Below are positions 48,901 to 60,213 of a stretch of 64,000 bases of DNA, piece after piece. The notes beneath the pieces are model-generated. The model was not told where the DNA came from. It saw nothing but the letters and a program-made list of their open reading frames with translations, and did not search any database. The position numbers were made by a program, and so were the translations under genes. The stretch lies in contig SCFE01000031.1 in assembly GCA_004352715.1 (NCBI GenBank), positions 479,041-543,040 on the forward strand, written 5' to 3'. Each line of letters begins with the position of its first letter. Positions within the stretch are counted from its first letter, which is position 1. Source of the DNA: Hofstenia miamia (Eukaryota; Xenacoelomorpha; Acoela).

Positions 48901-51900
48901 CTACTAATAAGGATAGTGAAGAACTTAGTGTAATTGAGAAAAAAGACAAAGAGAAAGATACTGTTGAGCCTACAATTGAAGAAACACAAGAAGAAGTTGA
49001 TTTTGAAGAATGTAAAAAAGAAGAAATGCCTAAAAATGAGGAGAAGGATGACTTCCAAACAATTGACACAGAAAAAACTAGTGTACATGAAGATGATAAT
49101 GTTGAAGAGCCTGAAGAAGCACTTATTGAAGAAATGCAAGAAGAAGTTGAATTAAATAAATCTAAGGAGGAGGAATCTCAAAAAGAGGAAGAAAATGAAG
49201 AGTTCCAAACCATAGATGACACAAATGCACCAAAACCTGACAGTGATGAAGCTGAAATTCCAGAAGTTGTGATGGATGAAGTTCAACATGAAGTTGAACT
49301 AAATACTGCAAAGAAAGAAGATACACCTAAGAATAAAGATGAAGATGAGTTTCAAACCTTAGAAAAAACTGATGAGACTGAAAAAAATGTATCTGAAAAT
49401 TCGAGTGTTCAAGAAGATGATGTTGATGCTCCAGAGGAGGCAGTCATGGATGAAGTTCAAGAAGAAGTTGAACTAAGTACTGTGAAGAAAGAAGATACAC
49501 CTAAGAACACAGATGAAGATGAGTTTCAAACCTTAGAAAAAACTGATGAGACTGAAAAAAATGTATCTGAAAATTCGAGTGTTCATGAAGATGATGTTGA
49601 TGCTCCAGAGGAGGCTGTTATGGATGAAGTTCAAGAAGAAGTTGAACTAAATACTGTGAAGAAAGAAGATGTACCCAAAAATACAGATGAAGATGAGGTT
49701 CAAACCTTAGACGCTACTGATGAAGCAGAAGAAGTTGCATCTGAAATTTCTAGTGTCCATGAAGAGGATATTAATGTTCCAGAGGATGCTGTCCTAGAAG
49801 AAGCTCAAGAGGAAATTGAGCTAAGCAATATGAAGAATGAAGATATTCCTGAGAATGAAGAAAAAGAAGAGTTCCAAACATTAGAAAAAATATGTAATCA
49901 AGAAGAGGATTCTGAATTGCCTGAAGAAGCTATTATGGATGAAAATCAGGAAGAAGTAGAATTAGAAAATACAAAGACTGAAGATGTGCCAAATGTTGAC
50001 CAAGATGAAAATTTCGAAGTAATTGAAACTTGTGAAGACAAAAATGATGAAGAGTCAGAGATAGATGAACATTCAATTCCACCTTGTGATGAAGAAGATG
50101 GACCCATGCATGAAGCTGCAGATGATACTAAAATTGATGAACAAGTTGATGAAGTAATAGATCAAGAATCATTGAAAAGTGATGAAGAATGTTTGGAAGA
50201 AGAAATTGAAAAAATTGAAGAACAACTACCAGAAAAAATGCCTACAAAGTCATTACCAGATGTTAAACAAGATATTATAATACGAGATCCAGCAGAATTT
50301 GCTGATATAAAATTAAACTTAGAAAAATGTGATAGTATTGAAGAGTTAAATGCAGATCTTGATAATGCAAACTCAGATACTGTTTCTGCAAATGAAAATT
50401 TGAATTTACCTGAAACTTTTGAAGAGAATGTTGAGAAGTGTATGGAAACAGAAGAACATGAAGATGCTGATGAGCAGCAAATTTCCATAAGTAAAGGACG
50501 AGGCAAGCAATGTGGTATTATTGCCGGTTTTACTTCTAAATTAGAAGCTAAGCCTTGTCCAAATCAAATACCTGTTTCAGAAGAAAAACTGTATGAAGAT
50601 GGAATGATTGCTACTGAAGACATTTCTAATATGGCTATTCATTCTTTAATTGACAACAGAGAAACTGTAAAATATGATGAAGAAATCCTAGCTGCTGAGT
50701 TTGACATTAATGAAATGGAGGAAAACAAAAAATTATCCAATACATATAAAATTGAGTCAACAGATTCATACTCAAAATCATTTGAACAAGAAAAAGTTTA
50801 TTTTGGAAATTCAGTTACTGTTGATGATTTCATTGATGAAGTAATGTATACTGTATCCTTTAAAACTGAAGTTAATTTTTCAGAGAAAGTCAATGTATCT
50901 ATTGATTTGTTTTCAAGTCCAAAAAGGAAGACATCAATTGCAGAATCAAATATTGTTTTGAATATATTTGATAAACTTGATAAACTACCTCCACCATCTT
51001 CTCCTGTTATTAAACCCCTCACAAAATCAGAAACAAACATAAAACTAAATATTGCAGATATTACTGATTTACAGGAAGAATACATGATTTCTGAAACAAA
51101 TATTTTATTAAATATTGCTGATAATGAAGAATTTGCTAATGCTATTGTAACAGTAGAAGAGTTGTTTGAAATTCACAAAGAAGATATATCTGTTATTGTA
51201 GATATTGAGGAAGAGACATCAGAAAATACCACTTTGACTAAAGTGCATGTTCATGAGCATCCCATCATTGAATACAATCCAGATCAACATTTGGATGAAA
51301 TTTATATTAATGTTAAAGAAGAGCAGTATGATATGTTTAAAGAAACTGCTACTGAACAAAGTCAAGAGTATTTGGTTAATGTTAATGAAGAACCAAGTCA
51401 AGTTACAATGGAAACTTCGATTTTGAAAATTGACGTTGAATCTGAATTCACTCAGAAAACTATAGAAGAGGAGGATTTGAAATATATTGTTTCAGTTGAA
51501 GAGGATACACCTGTTGTAAAGCCAGTCTCAATTACTACAACTGAAATTATTACTGAAGTGAACTTGATTGATGAAACAACTGATAGTGTTTATGTTGTTA
51601 CTGTTGAGCCTTGTGATCAGTCTTCACCTCATTATCCACCCGTTTTTATAACTGAATCTCCCCCACAAATTTGTGCAGTTGAAAATACTGATTTAACTAT
51701 ATCTGTTGAACTGTTTGCTCCAGATAGAACATCTTATGTCATCTTACTTGATGATTATCCCATTGATAATTATCCACGATTTTATGTTAATCAAGAGCAA
51801 ATTGGATCAAACTTCTTACTGAATATAAATCTGATTAATGCACAGAAACCTGATTCTGGAAAACTTCGTATCCTAGCTAAAAATGATCATGGTGCAGATA

Positions 51901-54900
51901 TATGGGAGACAAATTTGAACATTTTGAGACCTATATATGAAAACAAACCTAGCAATTATTCGTTTTCTTATGAAGCTCCAAGTGACATTTCATCGACTTA
52001 TCATCCTCAATTTAGTTGTCCAAGTGGCAGCAAGACCCAGTCACCTTCATATTATCAATCCTATAATGGAAATCCGCGCCAAATTAGTCAACGAGTTTTG
52101 TATATTGATGCACCATCAACATTCAATTCATTGACATTTGAAAAGCAGTCTAGTTTGTCAGATTTAGCTAGTGAAATTGCTGGATTATGTCTTAGTGATG
52201 TCATGTACTCTGGAAATAGACCAGATCACTTTTTTACACCTTCTGACTGTGATTCTCTTAGTGAAGGATTCTGTTCTCCACATCCTCTGTGCAATGCGTT
52301 TGAGGATGCTTTATTGGTGGATTGGAAAGATCTCAACTTACTTTCAAGTTGTCGCAAGCCAAAGTCATTCTTGACTGGCAAACAAAATCTTTCAAACATC
52401 AATTTCAGTGCTTATGTTTCACAAGAAGAATCACTGCAAGGAAAAATGGCAGTTGATTTACTAGGAAATGTTGTCAATGCTTCTGTAAAAGCTCCTCGCT
52501 TTAATATTAAGACAACTAAGAAACGCAAGGGCTGTGCACATATTCATTGGCCCAAGAACAATGAGACATGCATTCGTGATAACCTTCCAGTTGATGTGAA
52601 ACCAGTGTTTAGTAAAGTTGAAAAGTACATAGAGCCTGTGGTGAGTTACTATTCTGAAGTAGTTAAAGACGTTGATAATAAAATAATGTCATCCATTTCT
52701 GTTAACAAAATCAATATTGAAGAACGACCGTCTTGTACAATGTCAGTCAACAGCATTCAAACATTTTCAAAAGCCAGCAAATTTCATGAAATGAAACTTA
52801 ATAACAGCATGCTACAACATGTTTCAAAAGGTATTAACAACTTTGCTGCGATTGAAAATGAGAATATTGCTGTGTACTTTGTTGATGATAAAGCATTATT
52901 TCAAAGTAAAACTGATCAATGCAACTTAAGTCAACAAAAAGATTTGCCCAAACAAACAGTTTTAGTTGAAGAGAATTTCTTTAAAGAACATTTGTATAGC
53001 ATGCCATCTAGTGAAACACTGATTACTATTCCTATTGAAAGTGCCATATTGGATAAAATTAGCACTGTAAATAAAAAGACAATTAGCCTAGCTAATTATA
53101 AATCACTTAGCAGTGATATGAAAGAAATTGCAGCCAACTATGTTAAGAAAAGGGAAATTTTTAACTGTGTTTATAATATCCAAGACACACCAATTCAATC
53201 TAACACTGAATATTCAAATGCTGTTTCTGAAATCACTGATAAACTTAAGCATGCTGGTGTTAAGACAAGTTGTATTGACTCCTGCAAAATTGAAGATGCA
53301 AATATGTTTATGCATACAGTTCTTACAAAGGCATTTATTTCAACTGCAATTGATCATGTATTTGATAACAGTTTAGTGAATTTTGCATTTGAAGAAGGTT
53401 ATACAGTAAGTATGACTCATACAAATTTCAAAGAAGTGATTTATGAACTAATGAAGTCAGTGCCAATTTGTGTTTGCACAATGAAGCATTTATGCTTTGA
53501 AAATCTTTCAGAAATGACTAATGTTAGAAGAACTGAAATATTTGCAACAATATGCTCATCTTTAATTAATTATGTGGAGTCTGTTGTGTTAGAATGTCCT
53601 ACTGCTCTTAGATCAATTGCAAAGGCTTCCCTCAATGAAGTTAAAGTTTTAACAAAGCCAGATGTTGCATCAAAACCTGAAATCTTGCAAGATGAAAGCA
53701 GCAAACCTGAAACATTGAAGGTTTTGAATGTTTCTGATGTAGTTGTCTATAACAGTGAACAACTAAGTGAGGAACAATCAATTAAATTTGAAAATTCTGA
53801 TTCTGAAAACTTAAATGTAGCATCATCTAATCATATGAAACATAGTATTGAAAAAGTCGATATCTGCACTGCAGTAGAAGATACATTTGAGTCTGCTTGT
53901 AAATCTTTTGATGTTTGTAATTCAATTATTAAGTGTATTCATGAACCATCCATACCAAACAAGTCAGAAATTTGCGTCCCTGTGAGTGATGACTCATCTT
54001 TTGAATATTCAGAAAGCTCTTTAATCAACGCTTCAGTAATTCCAACTGAGAACAAAAATATAAACCAAGCATCATCTAAAGTGGAAGAAATAATGGTTTC
54101 CAGTAATGAAGAACCTGTTTTGTTTGGAAAAGCACACTGTTTCCAATCCAAGGCTGAATTGATTGCCATGAGCAGTGTATTTAATGTTCATGTTCAGAAG
54201 GCTGTTTGCACTGATGAATGCTCATCCACATTTGAGAATGCTACGCAGTCTACAATTACTTCTGATAAAATTGACGAGGAATTCTTTGATGTACTTGACT
54301 ATGATGGCGCTGCCAATCACCAACAGTCAGCAAGCATTGTAAGTGAATACATTGACATTGAAAATGTTACAAATATGGAAGAGTTCATTGATATCCATTG
54401 TGATGAAATGATCAATGCTGATTTTGTTGATTCAGAATCGCCTATTTATCACTTTAGTGAGTGTATTGAAAGAAATAGATGTCTAGTTGAGGATGTAGTC
54501 TTAGAGACTGTTGTTGACTCTGAAATTCAAAATTATTCCAATGCAAACTCTGTACTTTTATCTTGTAACACATGTTCAAGATTAGTTCAAATTAGGTTTG
54601 TGGATAATGTATACGTATGTGAATCCTGCAATTCTGTAATTGTACCTGAAAAAATATATGAATCTGCTGACTCCCAAAATATAACTGCTAATATCAGCAA
54701 TTCCTTGACACAGCTTCAAAATAGCCTTTATAATCAAACACATGATGCTGTTAGTGAAAGCATTGATAATGTAATTTTTGAAACAGTTGAAATGCAATCT
54801 CTAAATTCTCAAAGAGCTTCTATTCAAAAGCAAAATACTGGGAAAACTGTTAGTGTACCAGAAAAAATTGATTCCCCTGCTGAAGAAAACATGGCAACCA

Positions 54901-57844
54901 CAGTAAGTGATACATCATTTGAAGTTGCAGAATTGGAAATTTTGACTTCAGAAGCCGCTAAATATTGTTATGTACTGAATTCAGTCAGTGAAATTGTGGA
55001 ATTAGATGCAGTCTCTCAACTTGAGAATATTAATTCCATTTCTGCTAATGTCGAAAATATTGATTCACTCATGATGTGGGAGAATGTTGACATCAACATT
55101 AACGGAAATTGCTTTACAGAAAAAGCAGATGTGCAAGAAATTTGTTTTGATGAATTTGTTAGTCACTTTTCAGAATTCAATGTAGAAACTAATGAATTTG
55201 CAGAATACCAATATATTAATAGTTTCACGAGTAAACAACTTTGCATTTGTGATTCTGTGGTATCTTGTACAGGTCAATTAACTGAAAAAGAGGCTGCTGA
55301 TGCTCAAAGCCTATCAAAATGCAATTGTGAACATGAATTACAATGTGAAGAGTACTTGATTGCAGAATTTGATCATTGCAAAATTGTTGACTTGCCTATT
55401 TGTGAGAAAGCGGAATTTACATTTGTGGAAGAAGAAATTGATTATGAGGATGTTCCAGAAACATTATGCAAGACTAAAGTTCCAGAAGATGCTGAAATTG
55501 ATGAAGAACTAATTGTGCCAATAGAGTGTATAGATGCTGAAGGTGGATTGCAAAGACCAAAATTTGAGTATCCTGAAGATGCTCTATCTTTTAATAGCCC
55601 ACTGAAATCTGCGGACTTAAGTGATTCAGATATAAATGAAGAAGAAATCACCCCAGTTGATATTGATGAACTCGATTTATTGATTAATCCTTTCGTTGGT
55701 AAAAAGATGAATGCTGAAACTTATTTATTCAAATCATCTCTTTGTGAGGAGTTGGCTCATGCCGAATTTGAAACTTCACTACTGTTCAATATGCAAGCGA
55801 ATAAATGTAATATCAATGAAAACTTAATTGTTGCTGATGAAGTTGAGGTTGTTACTGAAATGCTGGATTTGGAAAAGAATGATAAGGAAGAGATTATCAG
55901 CGCTGAATCTGATAGCGATGGTTCTTTCAAAGATGATGTTTCTTTTAGAACATTGGAGAAAGAAAATATGGTGGTTGAAGATATTAGAAGTGATCTTTTG
56001 GCAATGGTTTCAACTGTGAGGGACTTGGCTGATTATACTGTTGATTGCAAAGAATGGAATATAAGTTTTCAACAAGATCGCCTTTTGGCTGAGCATATTC
56101 CCAGCATGCTCACATTTAGCACACCAGTTGAGAACATTTTATTTGCAATTGGTAAAAGCGGAATTTGTGAATTTGAGCAATTGCCAATTTGCTACACAAA
56201 TCCTAAAAAATATTATGTATCAACTAAAATATTCGCGGATACTCCACGCAGATCATGCTCTGACGAGATAGTTATTACCAGCTGTTTTGACGTCGAGATC
56301 GCACCAGAGGAAGTTATCAAAAAGATCAAGAAGAAATCCCCTGTTATTTATGTTGTGGAAGAAATAATTGAAACCAAGAGAGTGAAAAAACCCAAAGTCA
56401 AACGCAATACAAAAGCATATTGCGATGCGCCAATCAGTTCCATTTCTGATTACTTCGAACCTCTACCCATACCTTCTTGCTCAGATGTCCCAACTGTAGT
56501 AAGTTCACTGTCATCTTTGGCATGTGAAGATACATACTTTACTGCTAGCGAAATGAATTCAGAGAATCAAAGATTATCAGTAAACACAATTACAAGCAGC
56601 ATTTTTGATAAAACGTCATCTTACTACAGTGTTTGTGAGACATTAACCCATTCCACTGCTACCCTTGCTAGCAGTGATCAAGAAGAGCATGAAAACTCTT
56701 TGGGTGGCTCAACGCCTGATCTCTCAAAATCAGCATCCCAGCATGACTTAACAACTCCTTCAATGGATTCAGCTTATGATGATATTTATAAACGATTTTC
56801 TGATCCTATTGTACTTCATGGAAATCATGGAAATGGTCTTCCAGAACAGACTGTTGAATGTTTCAATTTCACAGCTGAGCGCGCTAATGTTGTACCGTGC
56901 TTGGAGAACAGCGATTTGGATTTCATTGAAAAGTCTAGAAAATCTACCAAGTCATTAAATACGACGTTGTTTTTAGTTGAGGAATCTTCCATTGAAGAAC
57001 GTGTATGTGCTCAAACGAAATCAATTCGGGAGGATTCTGCTCTTTATCCAACATATTCCAAACAAAAGAAATTGCAGTATGCTCATATTTATCCTGCTTC
57101 TTGTGAAGATCTTGAGACGCCATGTGCACGTGCAATTCCAGTCATGATTTCACCAAAATATAACTCTAATGATAACCTTGAGATTACAACTTATTCAAGT
57201 GAGGAGGAGTTATTAAGTCTTTCCGATTCTTCCACCATATCATCTTGCTCATCAAAGGAAAGCATTTTAACTACAATTACAAACTCATCACAAAGCTCTG
57301 ATATGAGTTTCATCGACAGTGTATCATCAAGATCGTCATCACAAAGTGACATCTCTTTTGGCAATATTCGATCTAAGATATTTGAATCCGAAACCGATAT
57401 TAGAAAAACTTTCAATGAAGCTGATTTCCAAAATAAAATTAAAGTGAATGAATTAAAAAAGAGCACATTTGGAATGGGTAAACATGTTAAGATGACTCTC
57501 ACACTTAAGTCAATGCATGAATCCAAGACCAATAAACAGGTCAGTACGGATAGATCGAAAGTTTTGGATAATGTAACAGCAACCTATGTTGTGCCACCTA
57601 GAATCATACGAAGTGTTGATGATAAACTATTCAATGAAGGTTCGCCAATTGTTATGACTATTCATGCGCTAGCTGAGCCAAAGCCAACGTTTACTTGGAT
57701 TAAGGATACAAAAACACTGCAACCATCAGCTGGTGTTAGCATAAAGGATACAGATATGGGAAGCACTCTATTACATGTGCAAAGTTCAAAATGATTGTGG
57801 AATGGCGTGGTGCTCTGTGAAATTGTCGAAATACCAAAAAACAG
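45985..57844 (+). CDS. Giant muscle Ig protein, 11.9-kb exon: W-x-R-x-R repeats, acidic repeats, two Ig domains
   Basis: After acceptor TATTTAG, two bases complete a Val codon and the frame reads ADNQQFGTMNISEVDVIDED; it stays open for about 3,930 codons. In order it encodes Trp-Arg-rich helical repeats (46359-48330), an acidic repeat (48840-50030), a SETNIxLNI motif three times (50940-51125), an Ig domain (51637-51930), a long acidic unique region with a CNTC...CESC quartet (54564-54629), a basic cluster with KRVKKPKVKR (about 56374-56404), a Ser-rich patch (57190-57360) and an Ig domain from 57594. Near 57785 the frame needs one base removed: as written it stops at TGA 57792, but the shifted frame gives NDCGMAWCSVKLSKYQKT, the missing F-G strands. 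The donor is CAG|GCAAGT, a GC-type site. The ATG at 46011 is internal and not the start. Confidence 0.85.
46359..48335 (+). repeat. W-x-R-x-R helical repeat region
   Basis: A motif W-x-R-(L/I/P)-R followed by about ten amphipathic residues recurs with Trp codons at 46833, 46974, 47109, 47553, 47883, 48027, 48162 and 48297, plus a weaker LWTNLKEV at 46359. Examples are QWMRLRDSIQPFL, WARLRESLDAQLIF, WRRLRYTLDAALIHA and WQRLRESIKGD. Spacings of 47, 45, 48, 45 and 45 residues show a period of about 45-48, with longer gaps of 148 and 110 where copies may have decayed. The sequence between is mostly helix-forming. I do not recognise it as a named domain. Confidence 0.85.
48840..50030 (+). repeat. 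Acidic coding repeat (array C), about 45-60-residue units
   Basis: The block (M/I)-(D/E)-E-x-Q-E-E-V-E-L recurs about eight times (near 48847, 48973, 49126, 49270, 49447, 49618, 49793 and 49936). Each is followed by a Lys/Glu-rich stretch with KKEDTPKNTDEDEFQTLEK-like sequence and a SSVHEDDVDAPEEAV-like ending. The two middle copies, at about 49290-49640, are nearly identical. Glu/Asp dominate, and the unit is probably disordered or a single charged helix. This is a third, independent repeat expansion within the same protein. Confidence 0.85.
50938..51125 (+). repeat. Short SETNIxLNI coding repeat
   Basis: Three related segments, AESNIVLNIFDKLDK, SETNIKLNIADITDL and SETNILLNIADNEEF, lie within about 190 bases. 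This suggests a small tandem motif, possibly a short linear binding motif. No family is recognised. Confidence 0.6.
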
Positions 57845-57908
57845 GCAAGTAGATTTCCATGTTTATAAGTTTTGTTATTAAGTTCAGATATTGTAAATTC
57901 CTGTTTAG
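57845..57908 (+). other. 64-base GC-AG intron
   Basis: The exon ends CAG and the intron begins GCAAGTAG, the strong consensus usual for GC donors; the acceptor is CCTGTTTAG. Using the nearby GT at 57849 instead would put the next exon in a frame that stops within it. Only the GC site keeps the reading frame open. Confidence 0.7.
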
Positions 57909-57964
57909 TATTTTCGCCGTTTTCACGCAAAGCATCTTCAACCAACCAATATAAAGTGAAAAAG
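57909..57964 (+). CDS. Giant muscle Ig protein, small linker exon
   Basis: A 56-base exon between acceptor CTGTTTAG and donor AAAAAG|GTACGT. It completes a Val codon and encodes FSPFSRKASSTNQYKVKK, a basic, Ser-containing linker between the last two Ig domains. SRKAS resembles a basophilic kinase site (R-K-x-S type), which is inference from motif only. The phase runs from 1 at the start to 0 at the end, matching both neighbours. Confidence 0.7.
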
Positions 57965-58577
57965 GTACGTGTTATTTTAAAAAACTTAGTAGTCCTAAAT
58001 GTTACCTAGTGTGTATTTTTGGCCTTCATTTTTCCAATTAACGTGACAATTTGTTTGTACTGTTTTTGGAACATAATTTGTCAATTAAATAAAAGAAAAG
58101 TTCACCAATTAACTGCTTTATAAAACCATTGCGATTTCTTTTGCATTTGTATTCAGGTGGGGATAGGGGTTGGTATAGGAGCCATTACAAAAGCTTAAAA
58201 TAATTGAACTGAAGTTGTACAAATCTTCAGAAAATATGATCAGAAATATCGCACCACTGAGTTAACCAAGCGGATTTTTGAATTCAATGACTGTTCCAAA
58301 GCAATTTTGGAAAACTTTGTGCCCCATCTGATGCCGTTGATATGATCTGCTTGCATCCTTGTTTCATAGATATCGGTGATATCTTGTGATCTCTATTGTA
58401 TTTTTTATAAAATATTGAATTTGAATTCACTATATAATTGTCTAGTTTTTTTACCATTAAATTGATTGCATTTCTATGACGTAGTATTAGTTTTCTATTA
58501 TATTTCACTAAATTTCATAAGGAAGTGGGTATACTGAGCAAATTCGTAAGTACAAGTAATTGAATCCAACATTTTAG

Positions 58578-58712
58578 GTGAGTTGTGGTTCTAAGAAGGC
58601 TGATGAGACGGTATCTTTGCAAAAGTCTCAAAGTGAGAATTCGCCTAAATTCACTACTCCTCTCAAGTCGCAAGTGCTTTTCTATGGTCAAGATGTAACT
58701 TTGACTGTTAAG
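58578..58712 (+). CDS. Giant muscle Ig protein, exon: linker and first part of the last Ig domain
   Basis: A 135-base exon (45 codons, phase 0 to 0) between acceptor ACATTTTAG and donor AAG|GTAAAT. It encodes VSCGSKKADETVSLQKSQSE and then NSPKFTTPLKSQVLFYGQDV, the A to B strands of an I-set Ig domain (P-x-F start, G-x-x-V/L-T). The domain continues in the exon at 58815. Confidence 0.85.
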
Positions 58713-58814
58713 GTAAATATGTTTATCCTGAACGTGTGGTTTATATATAATCATAATTATTGGTTCCGTATTTTACTTTCAAATTTCATGAGGCGTAACT
58801 GTACACTTTTCTAG

Positions 58815-59007
58815 TATAACGGTTTCCCTGAACCTCGTGTTTCGTTCTATAAGGATGGGGACTTGGTAAAGACGGGTGTTACAATCAACAAGAAGAGTGC
58901 TTCGCTGACTTTGGAGAATGTCCGAAAATCTGATGCCGGGATGTACACTTGCCGTTTGGTGAATCAAAATGGCAAAGCCTCTTCATCCAATCAAATTACT
59001 GTCGCTA
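58815..59007 (+). CDS. Giant muscle Ig protein, exon: main part of the last Ig domain
   Basis: A 193-base exon between acceptor TTTTCTAG and donor GCTA|GTATGC. It encodes YNGFPEPRVSFYKDGDLVK, then KKSASLTLENVRKSDAGMYT and CRLVNQNGKASSSNQITVA. All I-set landmarks after strand B are present: G-x-P-x-P, an F-Y-K core (Phe in place of the usual Trp), D-A-G-M-Y-x-C and N-x-x-G. It is the best-conserved Ig domain in the window. It ends in phase 1. Confidence 0.9.
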
Positions 59008-60016
59008 GTATGCTTTCAATTTTCTATACGCATAAATGATCATTTACATTATATAATTTCAATCACATTTGGTAAAATATTGCGATTTTTTGTTTATTAG
59101 TTTAATGAATTCTTTTTGAACATATTCATTCGAAAGCAATCGGAATATGAAAAGAAAACTTTCTAGTTCTTCCAAAAATAGCTCGAGTCAGATAGAGTTC
59201 TAGAAATACAACCTAAACCAATCACTATTGCTCAACATTCTCATTTTGTGTTTTTGTTATAGTTATTCATACAAACACATCAACGTTCTCACTCATTATT
59301 CATTAATATTTAACTACAGTTATTGGTAAAAAAATACCCAAGCTGTACGTTGCAATTGCAAAGATGTAGAGTTTTCAAACGCTTAATCGTTTATACATAT
59401 TATTGATTACAATCCTTGTGTCAAAGCTGGTTTTTATATTTGAATACATTACTTGTTTTGATGTCGGTGCAATATGAAAAAATAGGTTTGCTATTCATTG
59501 CTATAAAGTAATTTATCTCTCATAGTTCTTAATTTTTTCGAAGCCTGATTATATTTATTTTTCTAATACATTTCTAAATTTTATTAAATATTGTCATGTA
59601 AATAACGTTGTGAGGAAGTAAATATTAGAAATTCATTTTTTGTTGAGTTTTGATTAAATTTTTTCCACGTTCAATTGCAGGTTTTATTTTATACATAGGT
59701 CAACATTCAATACCTGTTGATTACTAGGCTTAGGGATACAGATGCTTTTGTAATTTTTCACCATAGTCGAGATCTCGGAAACTATCTATAAATACGCGCC
59801 TGATTTAATATGACAAAATATTATTTGATGTGTTATTTGACAAATATTAATGTTTTCGGTTAAATTTGCTGCCATTATGTGATTGAGTTTCTTCCGAAAT
59901 CATATATATTTTAAGAACTTCAAATTACTTGAATCCATAAAGTAATTCCAACAGCGGTACAAAGTTTAAATATATACATGCATGCGTATACACATCAAAT
60001 TTAATGTACAAATTAG
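59008..60016 (+). other. Last intron of the giant gene (1.0 kb)
   Basis: Bounded by GTATGCTT and CAAATTAG. AT-rich, with no recognisable exon or repeat of note. Confidence 0.75.
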
Positions 60017-60213
60017 ATCCGAAGAAGCCCCTGAAAGAACGAGAAGACCGGAGCCATAGCAAAATGGTGCGAAATGCAACAAATTTGGTCAGGAAAGCCT
60101 TCTCATCTGCAGGTTTCGCTCAGAAGTCGTTCAGCTTATCACGCGATGTTGATACATCCGTTTATGAAATTTCACCTGAAAAGGCGAAAAAATCCGTCAA
60201 TTTCAAATTCTAA
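60017..60213 (+). CDS. Giant muscle Ig protein, terminal exon and stop
   Basis: Two bases complete an Asn codon, and 65 codons including TAA follow. The tail reads PKKPLKEREDRSHSKMVRNA, then TNLVRKAFSSAGFAQKSFSL and ends EKAKKSVNFKF. It is basic and Ser-rich, in contrast to the acidic body, and contains no recognised domain. The frame and phase (1) agree with the donor at 59007. The ATG at 60004, just before the acceptor, would make a separate ORF and is judged incidental. No AATAAA was seen in the first few hundred bases after the stop; variants such as TATAAA occur at about 60290. Confidence 0.8.

Noticed and set aside
60004-60016. ORF starting at ATG 60004 as a small independent gene
   Set aside because: An acceptor (CAAATTAG) lies just inside it, and the phase fits the preceding Ig exon. 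The first four codons are taken to be intron.
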